Source: Marinicauda pacifica
Lineage (GTDB): Bacteria > Pseudomonadota > Alphaproteobacteria > Caulobacterales > Maricaulaceae
DNA length: 64,000 bases
NCBI RefSeq assembly: GCF_004793635.1
Contig: NZ_SRXV01000003.1
Span: 558,001 to 622,000 of the forward strand
Direction of reading: 5' to 3'
In this document: one piece after another, positions 26,803 through 34,386 of the stretch
How positions within the stretch are numbered: the first letter of the stretch is position 1
How the letters are laid out: each line of letters opens with the position of its first letter
Translations under genes and position numbers: made by a program
Notes under the pieces: model-generated
Database searches by the model: none
Told to the model about the DNA's origin: nothing
Seen by the model: only the letters and a program-made list of their open reading frames with translations

Positions 26803-27432
26803 CTAGTCGGTGCTGGCGGCTTTCCAGGCCGGGCGCTCCCGGATGCGGTCGAAATACGCCGCCACGCTGTCCGGCGCCCCGTCGAACTGCTTCACGATCT
26901 TCAGAAGGTAGAGCATGTAGGCCACCGACAGGTCTGCCGCGGTGAGCCGGTCTGCGGCCAGGAAGCTCTTGCCGCCCTTCAGGCCGCGTTCGGCGATCAT
27001 GTTGAGATGCTTGTTCACTTCCGCCTTGGCCCATTTGGCCAGGCCCGGATTGCGGTGCGCTTCCGGCAGCAGCGTCGTATGGGCCAGCACCAGATTGGTG
27101 GCCATCGACATCGTCGCCTCGCCGAAATGCAGCCATTCGAGATAGGCCGCGTAGTCCGGCTCGTCCGGCGTCACCGCCAGCGGGGTCGGGCCGTACTTGG
27201 TGATCAGGTATTGCACGATGGCCAGCGATTCCAGGATGACCGTGTCGCCATCCTTGAAGGCCGGGATTTTCTGCAGCGGATTGACCTGGCGGAATTCGTC
27301 GCCGCCCACATCGCCGCGCGTGAACGCCACCGATTCCAGCGTGTAGGGCAGGCCCATCTCCTCGAGCGCCCAGCGCACGCGCACCGAGCGCGTCATCGGA
27401 GCATGGTAGAGCGTGAAGTCTGGTGTCGGCAT
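26803..27432 (-). CDS. Glutathione S-transferase family protein
   Basis: A 209-residue two-domain GST. The thioredoxin-like N-domain includes LYHAPMTRSVRVRWALEEMG, NPLQKIPAFKDGDTVILES and the Glu-Ser pair that binds glutathione. The all-helical C-domain has LAADRLTAADLSVAYML. The substrate is unknown. The start at 27432 has an AAGGA about 10 bp upstream. It is a single gene between the parS5 hairpin and the repeat cluster. Confidence 0.88.
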   Translation of the reverse strand: MPTPDFTLYHAPMTRSVRVRWALEEMGLPYTLESVAFTRGDVGGDEFRQVNPLQKIPAFKDGDTVILESLAIVQYLITKYGPTPLAVTPDEPDYAAYLEWLHFGEATMSMATNLVLAHTTLLPEAHRNPGLAKWAKAEVNKHLNMIAERGLKGGKSFLAADRLTAADLSVAYMLYLLKIVKQFDGAPDSVAAYFDRIRERPAWKAASTD

Positions 27433-27783
27433 GGCGGGCAATCCTTCTTGCAATCGGCGCCAGCCTATCGCGTTCGCCGAAGAGGGAAAGGGCCATCACA
27501 CTCCGATGTCCTCCCCCGTTCACGGGGGAGGTGTCTGGCGCGAAGGGTCAGACGGAGGGGGACATCCAGCTTGGCGTCCGCCCCCTCAGTCCGCTTCGCG
27601 GACAGCTCCCCCGCAAGCAGGGGAGCACACCCATGTCTGCCCTCTGGCGAATACTCACTGCCCTTTGCGATGTCCTCCCCCGTACACGGGGGAGGTGTCC
27701 CGAAGGGACGGAGGGGGCGAGATCGTCGGGCGCACCCCAAACCGAAAGCACCGCCCCGCCCCGCCGGCTCTCGAGGGTCACCG
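27433..27783. other. Intergenic region with palindromic repeats
   Basis: 351 bp between GST and the HAAS-domain gene. Most of it consists of three related GC-rich palindromic units. Frames that cross it are repeat-driven and not credible genes. Confidence 0.7.
27505..27718. repeat. Cluster of three REP-like palindromic units
   Basis: Unit A (27505-27566) and unit C (27669-27718) are in the same orientation. Each starts GATGTCCTCCCCCG, folds with CGGGGGAG, and is followed by a GAAGGG-centred second palindrome and GGAGGGGG. Unit B (27578-27626) is inverted, with GCTTCGCGGAC and a CTCCCCCGCAAGCAGGGGAG-like hairpin. Similar dispersed palindromes are common in alphaproteobacterial intergenic DNA. 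Confidence 0.75.
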
Positions 27784-28350
27784 TCAGTGCTTTCGCAGCA
27801 GATGCCGCACCGTGGCCTGCGAGATCGCATAGCCCAGCGCCAGAGCCAGCGGCGCGGCCACCAGCATGAGCGGGATGAGCGCGGGGCCGAGAAGCTCGGC
27901 CGTGTCCGGTCCGCGCGAGGCAGGATTGATGACGCCCAGCACGAACACGTCCGGGCCGATCCACATCCCGGCGAGATCGGGCCGGATGACTTCCACGGCG
28001 GCAATCAGCACGAACGCCCCGGCGAACAGATAGGCCACCGCCGCCAGCACGAAGCCGAAGCAGGCGGTCACGCGCCGCGTCGCCTGCCCGAGCAGGACTC
28101 CGGCGAGTTCCAGCGGTCCGCCCCCCGCGCTCGCGGCCCGCAGGCGGTATTCGTCCACGAAGGCGCCGGCATAGGCTTCGGCCGGTCCGAAGGCGCGCAG
28201 CGCCGCCTCCACGCCCGCCTGACCGTCCGCCTCCTCGCGCTCGCGCAGATGGGAGCGGGTCTCGGCGAGGATTTCCTCGCGCTCGGCCTCGGGCAGGGAC
28301 CTCAGTGCGGCACGAAGCCGGCGCAGGTAAAGATCGATGTCATGCGTCAT
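27784..28350 (-). CDS. HAAS-domain membrane protein paired with PadR
   Basis: A 188-residue protein. The N-terminal segment (LYLRRLRAALRSLPEAEREE followed by HLREREEA) is the HAAS helical domain often encoded next to PadR regulators. Two hydrophobic regions follow (about residues 95-125 and 155-180). The start at 28350 overlaps the padR stop by 11 bp, so translation is coupled. By analogy the membrane protein is a partner or target of the regulator; its role is not known. Confidence 0.75.
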   Translation of the reverse strand: MTHDIDLYLRRLRAALRSLPEAEREEILAETRSHLREREEADGQAGVEAALRAFGPAEAYAGAFVDEYRLRAASAGGGPLELAGVLLGQATRRVTACFGFVLAAVAYLFAGAFVLIAAVEVIRPDLAGMWIGPDVFVLGVINPASRGPDTAELLGPALIPLMLVAAPLALALGYAISQATVRHLLRKH

Positions 28351-28681
28351 GTGAGGCTCCCACAATTTCATCCATGCGTTGGCGAAAGCTTGTCCAGGCA
28401 TCGCGCATGGCACGCAGTGCATCCTGGCCCTCGCCCGTGAGGCGGTAGTATTTGCGCGGGGCGGCAGCCCCGTCAGGCTCCGACCAGTAGGACTGGATCC
28501 GCCCGCCGGTCTCCAGACGCTTTAAAAGCGGGTAGAGCGCGCCTTCCGACACCCCCACCCCGTCCCCGCTCTCGATCGTGTCCAGTATGGCCACGCCGAA
28601 CGCGTCCCCCTTGTCGAGGACCGCCAGGACCGCCAGCTCGGCGGCGCCTTTTCGCAATTGAGATTTCCACGCCTCGATCAT
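28340..28681 (-). CDS. PadR family transcriptional regulator
   Basis: A 113-residue winged-helix protein with the PadR core: LRKGAAELAVLAVLDKGDAF, GVSEGALYPLLKRLE and PRKYYRLTGEGQDAL. PadR proteins usually repress their own operon until a ligand or stress signal arrives. The ATG at 28681 is preferred; a GTG two codons upstream is possible. A perfect inverted repeat in the promoter region 12 bp upstream is a likely operator. Confidence 0.88.
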   Translation of the reverse strand: MIEAWKSQLRKGAAELAVLAVLDKGDAFGVAILDTIESGDGVGVSEGALYPLLKRLETGGRIQSYWSEPDGAAAPRKYYRLTGEGQDALRAMRDAWTSFRQRMDEIVGASHDA

Positions 28682-28692
28682 GGGCACGTCCC

Positions 28693-28736
28693 TGCATAAC
28701 CATTGACCCTGTTATGCACGGTCATACCCTGCATAG
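28693..28736 (-). promoter_or_regulatory. Probable PadR operator
   Basis: TGCATAAC (28693-28700) and GTTATGCA (28711-28718) form a perfect 8-bp inverted repeat with a 10-bp spacer. A third TGCATAG half-site follows at 28730-28736. It lies directly upstream of padR, as expected for an autoregulated PadR. Confidence 0.65.
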
Positions 28737-28753
28737 CAAGCCACCTTGCAAAG

Positions 28754-28786
28754 AAAAAGCCGGCACGCAGGGAGCGCACCGGCTTT
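28754..28786 (-). terminator. Intrinsic terminator of rho
   Basis: AAAGCCGG (28756-28763) pairs with CCGGCTTT (28779-28786). Read on the minus strand the stem ends in a T-run. It is 27 bp downstream of the rho stop. Confidence 0.8.
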
Positions 28787-28812
28787 CAATCGTCACAAGA
28801 TATTGAACTTGC

Positions 28813-30177
28813 TCAGGTATTCATGCTGTCGAAGAATTCGGAATTGGTCTTCGTCTCTTTCAGCTTGCCGAGCAGGAACTCGACCGCGTCCTGCGCCCCC
28901 ATCGGGTTGAGGATACGGCGCAGCACATAGGTCTTCTGAAGCTCTTTCTTGTCGACCAGCAGCTCTTCTTTCCTTGTGCCCGACTTGAGGATGTCGATGG
29001 CGGGGAAGACGCGCTTGTCGGCGACCTTGCGGTCCAGCACGATCTCGCTGTTACCCGTGCCCTTGAATTCCTCGAAGATCACCTCGTCCATGCGGCTGCC
29101 GGTATCGATCAGCGCGGTGGCGATGATGGTCAGCGAGCCGCCCTCCTCGATATTGCGCGCCGCGCCGAAGAAGCGCTTGGGACGCTGCAGGGCGTTGGCG
29201 TCGACACCCCCGGTCAGCACCTTGCCGGAGCTGGGCACCACGGTGTTGTAGGCACGCCCGAGGCGGGTGATGGAGTCCAGCAGGATGACCACGTCGCGCT
29301 TGTGTTCCACCAGGCGCTTGGCCTTCTCGATCACCATCTCGGCAACCTGCACGTGACGCGTCGCCGGCTCGTCGAAGGTCGAGGCGATGACCTCGCCCTT
29401 CACCGTGCGCTGCATGTCGGTGACTTCCTCCGGGCGCTCGTCGATCAGCAGCACCATCAGGAAGCATTCGGGGTGGTTGGTCTCGATCGCGCTGGCAACG
29501 TTCTGCAGCAGCACCGTCTTGCCGGTCCGCGGCGGCGCGACGATCAGCCCGCGCTGGCCTTTGCCGAGCGGGGCGACGATGTCGATGATGCGGCCCGAGC
29601 GATCCTTCACGGTGGGATCGGGCAGCTCCATGTTGAAGCGCTCGTCGGGATAAAGCGGCGTCAGATTGTCGAAATGGACCTTGTGGCGGACGTTTTCCGG
29701 CTCTTCGAAATTGACCGACGCCACTTTGAGCAGAGCGAAATAGCGCTCGCCGTCGCGCGGGGAGCGGATCTCGCCCTCGACCGTGTCGCCGGTGCGCAGG
29801 CCCAGCCGGCGGATCTGGGTCGGGGAGACGTAGATATCGTCGGGACCGGCCAGATAGTTGGATTCCGGGCTGCGCAGGAAGCCGAACCCGTCCTGCAGCA
29901 CTTCCAGCGTGCCGCCGCCGTAAATCTCGGCGCCCTCTTCGGCCAGCGCCTTGAGGATGGCGAACATCATGCCCTGCTTGCGCAGCGACGAGGCGTTTTC
30001 AAGTTCCAGGCGCTCGGCCAGCTGAAGCAGCTCGGCCGGCGATTTTTCCTTCAGCTCCTGAAGGCTCATCCGTTCGACATTGATCGGATTGCGCTTTCGC
30101 ACCGGAGCATCGGACTCGTCGTCCTGATCGAAATCGTCGTCATCGTCGTCGTAATCGTCGTCGTGTATGTCGGTCAT
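28813..30177 (-). CDS. rho: Transcription termination factor Rho
   Basis: A 454-residue hexameric RNA helicase. The RNA-binding domain has the conserved GFGFLRS and [16 protein letters not shown], and the motor domain has APPRTGKT (Walker A) and [16 protein letters not shown] (Walker B). The start at 30177 adds an acidic, Asp-rich N-terminal extension ([20 protein letters not shown]) before the usual [15 protein letters not shown]. An internal start at that methionine would give a standard-length protein, so the extension may or may not be made. The leader upstream is about 280 bp long, as is usual for rho. Confidence 0.95.
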   Translation of the reverse strand: MTDIHDDDYDDDDDDFDQDDESDAPVRKRNPINVERMSLQELKEKSPAELLQLAERLELENASSLRKQGMMFAILKALAEEGAEIYGGGTLEVLQDGFGFLRSPESNYLAGPDDIYVSPTQIRRLGLRTGDTVEGEIRSPRDGERYFALLKVASVNFEEPENVRHKVHFDNLTPLYPDERFNMELPDPTVKDRSGRIIDIVAPLGKGQRGLIVAPPRTGKTVLLQNVASAIETNHPECFLMVLLIDERPEEVTDMQRTVKGEVIASTFDEPATRHVQVAEMVIEKAKRLVEHKRDVVILLDSITRLGRAYNTVVPSSGKVLTGGVDANALQRPKRFFGAARNIEEGGSLTIIATALIDTGSRMDEVIFEEFKGTGNSEIVLDRKVADKRVFPAIDILKSGTRKEELLVDKKELQKTYVLRRILNPMGAQDAVEFLLGKLKETKTNSEFFDSMNT

Positions 30178-30455
30178 GGGGAAAATTCGTTTTTTAAGGT
30201 CAGGGTGAACAGGGCCGGACAGGCCCGCCGCCGTCCTTCGCAAGGAGGGCTGGCGCGCCGCTTCAAAACTCACTTGCTCGCGAGACTGCCCGTGTTCTGG
30301 TTATGAGTCGGACAGCTATGGACGTGTCTTGAGGGGTCCCGGCGCGCTCTATGGCAGGCGAACACCAGGATTTTTGGAGGGCTGTCCGCGAATGCGGACA
30401 TCTCGGATAACTGCTGACACAAGCCGTCTTCGCCGTCAAGCGCGCTGGCGCCTGC

Positions 30456-30905
30456 TCAGGCGAAAGGTTTCAGGATGGCCAAGAGGACGATGGCGACCAC
30501 CATCAGGGCAGGCCCCTCGTTCAGGATGCGCCAGAATCGCTCGGTGCGCGGACGCTCGCCCCTGGCAAATTTCTTCTGCGCCCCGGCATAATAGCCGTGA
30601 ATGCCCGACAGCACGACGACCAGCAGCAACTTGATGTGGAACCAGCCCGCGCTGAACAGGCCCGGATTGGCGATCAGCATCAGTACGGCCAGCGTCCACA
30701 CCGCAATCATGGCCGGATTGACGATGATCTTCAAAAGATTGCGCTCCTGGATCAGGAGCGAGCCTTCCAGCTCTCCGCCCGCCTCGGCCGTGTGATGATA
30801 CACGAACAGGCGCGGCAGATAGAGCATCCCGGCCATCCAGAAGATGACCGCGATGATGTGAAACGCTTTCAGCCAGAGATAATGGGCGGCCAGAAAATCG
30901 ATCAT
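30456..30905 (-). CDS. hemJ: Protoporphyrinogen IX oxidase HemJ
   Basis: A 149-residue membrane protein with four hydrophobic helices. The family's key features are present: WLKAFHIIAVIFWMAGMLYL with the conserved His, PRLFVYH and WFHIKLLLVVVLSGIHGYY. HemJ oxidises protoporphyrinogen IX to protoporphyrin IX, the step before ferrochelatase. It follows hemH by 25 bp; the order hemE-hemH-hemJ on the minus strand is a heme operon. Confidence 0.93.
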   Translation of the reverse strand: MIDFLAAHYLWLKAFHIIAVIFWMAGMLYLPRLFVYHHTAEAGGELEGSLLIQERNLLKIIVNPAMIAVWTLAVLMLIANPGLFSAGWFHIKLLLVVVLSGIHGYYAGAQKKFARGERPRTERFWRILNEGPALMVVAIVLLAILKPFA

Positions 30906-30930
30906 GTCGCGTCCTGCAAGGCGTGTGTGT

Positions 30931-31974
30931 CTAGTTGCCGGCCAGTCCGGCCTCGCGGCACGGGCAGCGCCCGAACTCGGCCGGGCAGATCGCGCGTCCG
31001 TTCGGCGGCTTCAGTCCCACCGGACCGTCCAGCGCGTCCAATGTCAATGATTTCAGCGCCTCGATGAAGCCGTCCGCAGCGCCAAGCGCAGGCACGCGTG
31101 TATATCCGGCAGCGCCATGCTCTTCGGCCACGAGGCGGTATTCCTCGTCCAGCTCGACCAGCGTCTCGATGTGTTCGGAGACGAAGGCGATGGGCGACAG
31201 GATGATATGCCTGCCCTCCTTCGCGCTCTCTTCCACGACCTCCTCGGTGGACGGCTTGATCCATTCCAGCGGGCCGACCTTGGACTGGAAGCAGGTGATG
31301 TGATCGGCAATCTCGGGCAGGCTGGCGGTTACCGCGGCCACCGTCTGTTCGACCTGCCAGCGATAGGGATCACCGCGCGCAATGGTCACTTCGGGCAGGC
31401 CATGGGCGGAATGGAGCACGCGCACATTCTGCGGCCGGCCAGCCTCCTCCCAGGCCGTGCGGATCGCATCGGCATGGGCTTTGACGAAATCGGGCTGGAG
31501 GGGATAGCAGCACACCGTGCGCGCCTCGCCCCCACCGGCATCGCGCCAGGCTTTCAGCGAAGATCCGGTCGTCGTGGTGGAAAACTGCGGATAGAGCGGC
31601 AGAAGGATCACCTCGTCCGCGCCCCAGGCCTTGACCTCTCTCACCGCTTCCTCGGTGAAGGGATGCCAGTAGCGCATCGCCAGGAAGCAGGCGAACTCGT
31701 CGTCCGGGCTGGCCGCCTTCAGCGCGGCCGTCAGCGCATCGGCCTGGCGCTCTGTTTCGGGGATGATCGGCGAGCCGCCGCCCATCTTGGCGTATTCCAG
31801 CTTCGCCTTGGGGCCGCGCGTACGCGAGATTAGCTCGGCGATCAGCGGGCGCACCGGCCAGGGCGCGTAGATGATGGCCGGATCGTTGAACAGGTTGCGC
31901 AGGAAGGGCCGCACGCTCTCCGGCCCGTCCGGCCCGCCCAGATTGAACAAGACGACGGCAATACGACGGCTCAT
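30931..31974 (-). CDS. hemH: Ferrochelatase
   Basis: A 347-residue enzyme that inserts Fe2+ into protoporphyrin IX. Family motifs: LFNLGGPDGPESVRPFLRNL, LPLYPQFSTTTTGSS and the active-site HSAHGLP. The C-terminus carries a cysteine cluster (AICPAEFGRCPCREAG). This fits the [2Fe-2S] cluster found biochemically in Caulobacter ferrochelatase; with a fourth upstream Cys it could ligate a cluster. It lies between hemE (39 bp gap) and hemJ. Confidence 0.95.
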   Translation of the reverse strand: MSRRIAVVLFNLGGPDGPESVRPFLRNLFNDPAIIYAPWPVRPLIAELISRTRGPKAKLEYAKMGGGSPIIPETERQADALTAALKAASPDDEFACFLAMRYWHPFTEEAVREVKAWGADEVILLPLYPQFSTTTTGSSLKAWRDAGGGEARTVCCYPLQPDFVKAHADAIRTAWEEAGRPQNVRVLHSAHGLPEVTIARGDPYRWQVEQTVAAVTASLPEIADHITCFQSKVGPLEWIKPSTEEVVEESAKEGRHIILSPIAFVSEHIETLVELDEEYRLVAEEHGAAGYTRVPALGAADGFIEALKSLTLDALDGPVGLKPPNGRAICPAEFGRCPCREAGLAGN

Positions 31975-32013
31975 GGCCCTTTGTCCTTCTTCGCTGCGAT
32001 CCGGCGCGCCTGC

Positions 32014-33045
32014 CTACAGGCCCCGCACCCGGTTGACGAGGCGGGTCACATGATCGGGCGGCACGTCCGGATTGATCCCGTGACCGAGATTGAACACATA
32101 GGGCCGCCCCGCCCACGCGGCGAGGAGACGATCCACCTCGCGGTCCAGCGCATCGCCGCCGGCCTTCAGCACCGCGGGATCGAGTTGTCCCTGCACCGGC
32201 ATGTCCCGGGGCAGGGCCTTCACCGCCCAGTCGGTGTCCAGCCCGTGATCGAGCGCGATCGCGTCGATCCCCGTCTCCGCCGCATAGCGCGGCACCAGCG
32301 GGCCCGCGCCCTTGGGAAAGCCCATGATCGGCGCCGTGATTCCGGCGCCACGCACCTGGTCGACAATGCGGCGCGTCGGCGCGATCACCACGCGCTCGAA
32401 CAGCGGCGCCGGCAGACCCTCGGCCCAGGATTCGAAAATCTTCAGCACTTCTGCCCCGGCCCGCGCCTGCGCGATCAGATAGCGCGCCGTGGCATCGGCC
32501 AGGACGTTCATGAAACGGTCGAAGGCGGCGGGGTCTTCCCAGGCGGCGGTGCGCGCTTTCCAGCGATCCTTCGATCCCCCGCCCTCGATCATGTAGGTCG
32601 CGACCGTCCAGGGGGCTCCGGCAAACCCGATCAGCGTGCACGCATCGGGCAATCCCGCGCGCACCAGGCGCAGCGTCTGGCAGACCGGGGCCAGGCGCTC
32701 CTCGACCCCGTCCACGGTCAGCATGCCGGCATCTTGCGGCCGCATCGGTTCCAGCTTCGGGCCTTCGCCCTTCACGAACCAGACCTTCTGGCCCAGGGCC
32801 CACGGGATCAGCAGGATATCGGCGAAAACGATGGAGGCATCGAAATCGTACCGGCGGATCGGCTGCAGGGTCACTTCACTGGCGGCATCCGGGTTCAGGC
32901 AGAAGGCGATGAAATCGCTCTGCCTGGCGCGGATCTCGCGATACTCGGGCAGGTAGCGTCCGGCCTGGCGCATCAGCCAGATGGGCGGCGGGGTGCGCGT
33001 TTCGCCTCGAAGAACCGCAAGAAGGGCTGTGTCTCGATCGGCCAA
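32014..33045 (-). CDS. hemE: Uroporphyrinogen decarboxylase
   Basis: A 343-residue enzyme that decarboxylates uroporphyrinogen III to coproporphyrinogen III. Signatures: PPIWLMRQAGRYLPEYREIR at the N-terminus, GFAGAPWTVATYMIEGGGS, and the C-terminal FNLGHGI. It is the first gene of hemE-hemH-hemJ. Its start faces the putative origin, as in Caulobacter crescentus, where a hemE promoter overlaps Cori. Confidence 0.96.
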   Translation of the reverse strand: MADRDTALLAVLRGETRTPPPIWLMRQAGRYLPEYREIRARQSDFIAFCLNPDAASEVTLQPIRRYDFDASIVFADILLIPWALGQKVWFVKGEGPKLEPMRPQDAGMLTVDGVEERLAPVCQTLRLVRAGLPDACTLIGFAGAPWTVATYMIEGGGSKDRWKARTAAWEDPAAFDRFMNVLADATARYLIAQARAGAEVLKIFESWAEGLPAPLFERVVIAPTRRIVDQVRGAGITAPIMGFPKGAGPLVPRYAAETGIDAIALDHGLDTDWAVKALPRDMPVQGQLDPAVLKAGGDALDREVDRLLAAWAGRPYVFNLGHGINPDVPPDHVTRLVNRVRGL

Positions 33046-33131
33046 TGAAATGCTCCGGTCAGATGAGGGGCTGCGATTGAAAGACCGGGCTTGTCCACCG
33101 CAGGCGGCGCTACCCGGTCATACCTCTATAT

Positions 33132-33147
33132 TTCTATATATATAGAA
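33132..33147. repeat. 16-bp A/T-rich perfect palindrome, unwinding-element candidate
   Basis: TTCTATATATATAGAA is a perfect palindrome and the most A/T-rich stretch of the origin region. It is a plausible DNA-unwinding element. Confidence 0.6.
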
Positions 33148-33173
33148 GGAAGGAGTCGTAGAGGCGGGGATAG

Positions 33174-33182
33174 TGTGGATAG
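33174..33182 (-). promoter_or_regulatory. DnaA-like box
   Basis: CTATCCACA on the minus strand, one mismatch to TTATCCACA. It lies 27 bp from the A/T palindrome. Confidence 0.5.
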
Positions 33183-33269
33183 TCGGGTTGAAGGGCCGGT
33201 CATACCCGTTTTCCACGGGCCGGGAAAACTTAAACCCACATGTGAAGTGCACAGTTTCAGGACCCGTGG

Positions 33270-33284
33270 TTAATCTCTCGTTAA
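33270..33284 (+). promoter_or_regulatory. CtrA-type binding site in the origin
   Basis: TTAA (33270-33273), 7 bp, TTAA (33281-33284) followed by CC: the CtrA consensus TTAA-N7-TTAA. A second TTAAC half-site lies at 33302. In Caulobacter CtrA bound at such sites blocks replication initiation in swarmer cells. Confidence 0.65.
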
Positions 33285-33482
33285 CCATAGTTTATAAAGC
33301 ATTAACGCGGTAACCCGGGCGTTCGCGAGCCGGAGTCCGGTGCCCGGCCGGCTCTCGATCGTCCACAGCGCGCCGGTTGTGAACACCGCTCCGGCCGTGC
33401 CGGGGGAGAGCGCGGGTGAACGCACCGCAGAACTTCTGCTTGACCGCAAAACCGTCCTGCGTCCCCGGGAAAACACGCCTGC

Positions 33483-33491
33483 TTATTCACA
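33483..33491 (+). promoter_or_regulatory. DnaA-like box
   Basis: TTATTCACA, one mismatch to the DnaA consensus, about 60 bp upstream of the ppsR start. Confidence 0.5.
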
Positions 33492-33549
33492 GAACTTCCC
33501 AGGCAAGCTAGGTCTTGTCCCAAGTGATTTGGATGGACCCCTCACCCTC

Positions 33550-34386
33550 ATGACCACCCGCTCCTCCGATATGCGTGTCTTCTACCACGTCCACATGATC
33601 TCCGATTCCACCGGGGAAACCCTGATGGGCGTGATGCGCGCCTCGGCCGCCCAGTTCGAGCGCGCCGAACCGATCGAGCATCTGTTTGCGCTGGTGCGTT
33701 CGCCGCGCCAGCTCGAACGCGCGCTCGAACATGTCGCCGACTATCCCGGTATCGTCATGTTCACGATGGTCAATTCGGACATGCGCCGGGCCATCGAGGA
33801 TCGCTGCGCGGACCTGCGCATCCCGGCCATCGCCGTGCTCGATCCGATCCAGGCCACGCTGTCGGGCTATCTGGGCGCGCCGCTCATGGGCAAGGCCGGG
33901 GCGCAACGCGCGCTGGACGCCGAATACTATGCCCGCATCGAGGCGATGAATTTCTCCATGGCCCATGATGACGGGCAGGGCGACAACCTGGCCGGCGCCG
34001 AGGTCATTCTTCTGGGCATCAGCCGCACCTCGAAAACTCCGACCAGCATCTATCTGGGTCACCGCGGCATCCGCACCGCCAATATCCCCCTCGTGCCGGG
34101 CGCGACCCTGCCCGAGGAGCTCTTCACCCTGAAGAAGCCGCTCATTGTGGGGCTGACCGCCTCGCCCGAACGCATCGTCCAGATCCGCCGCAACCGATTG
34201 CTCAATCTGAGGGAAGACCGCTCGACCGATTATGTGGACGAGGAAAACGTGCGCGACGAGATCGTCTACGCCAAGCGGCTCTTCGCCAAGCATGGCTGGC
34301 CCAGCATCGATGTGACACGGCGCTCCATCGAGGAAACCGCCGCCAAGGTCATCAACCTCCTTACCGAGCACCGCAACACGATATGA
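33550..34386 (+). CDS. ppsR: PEP synthase regulatory kinase/phosphorylase family protein (DUF299)
   Basis: A 278-residue protein of the PpsR family, bifunctional ADP-dependent kinase/pyrophosphorylase that switches PEP synthase or pyruvate phosphate dikinase. Signatures: YHVHMISDSTGETL at the N-terminus, GISRTSKTPTSIYLGHRGI (P-loop-like), VGLTASPERIVQIRRNRL and IDVTRRSIEETAAKVI at the C-terminus. The ATG at 33550 is chosen; the frame runs on upstream through the origin, but those residues are unlike the family. The target enzyme gene is not in the window. Confidence 0.93.
   Translation: MTTRSSDMRVFYHVHMISDSTGETLMGVMRASAAQFERAEPIEHLFALVRSPRQLERALEHVADYPGIVMFTMVNSDMRRAIEDRCADLRIPAIAVLDPIQATLSGYLGAPLMGKAGAQRALDAEYYARIEAMNFSMAHDDGQGDNLAGAEVILLGISRTSKTPTSIYLGHRGIRTANIPLVPGATLPEELFTLKKPLIVGLTASPERIVQIRRNRLLNLREDRSTDYVDEENVRDEIVYAKRLFAKHGWPSIDVTRRSIEETAAKVINLLTEHRNTI

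Larger units (their letters stand above)
33046..33549. other. Putative chromosomal replication origin (oriC)
   Basis: 504 bp without a credible gene between hemE and ppsR, the same neighbours that flank Cori in Caulobacter. It holds an A/T palindrome (33132-33147), a TTAA-N7-TTAA CtrA-type box (33270-33284), DnaA-like boxes at 33174-33182 (minus, CTATCCACA) and 33483-33491 (TTATTCACA), and weaker ones at 33091, 33209 and 33359. Two GAGTC (CcrM-type GANTC) sites are at 33153 and 33333, and an 11-bp direct repeat CCGGTCATACC at 33114 and 33196. parAB and parS lie 7-14 kb away. Assignment rests on synteny and motifs seen by eye. Confidence 0.8.

Noticed and set aside
27413..27869. Overlapping frames through the palindromic repeats
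   Set aside because: Generated by the repeats; they mix strands and have no coding signature.
31370..32803. 477-codon minus-strand frame across hemH/hemE
   Set aside because: It crosses two recognised genes in another frame and is Arg/Gly-rich, a codon-bias shadow.
33091..33273. 60-codon frame in the origin region
   Set aside because: It overlaps the origin motifs, lacks a ribosome site and has no protein-like pattern.
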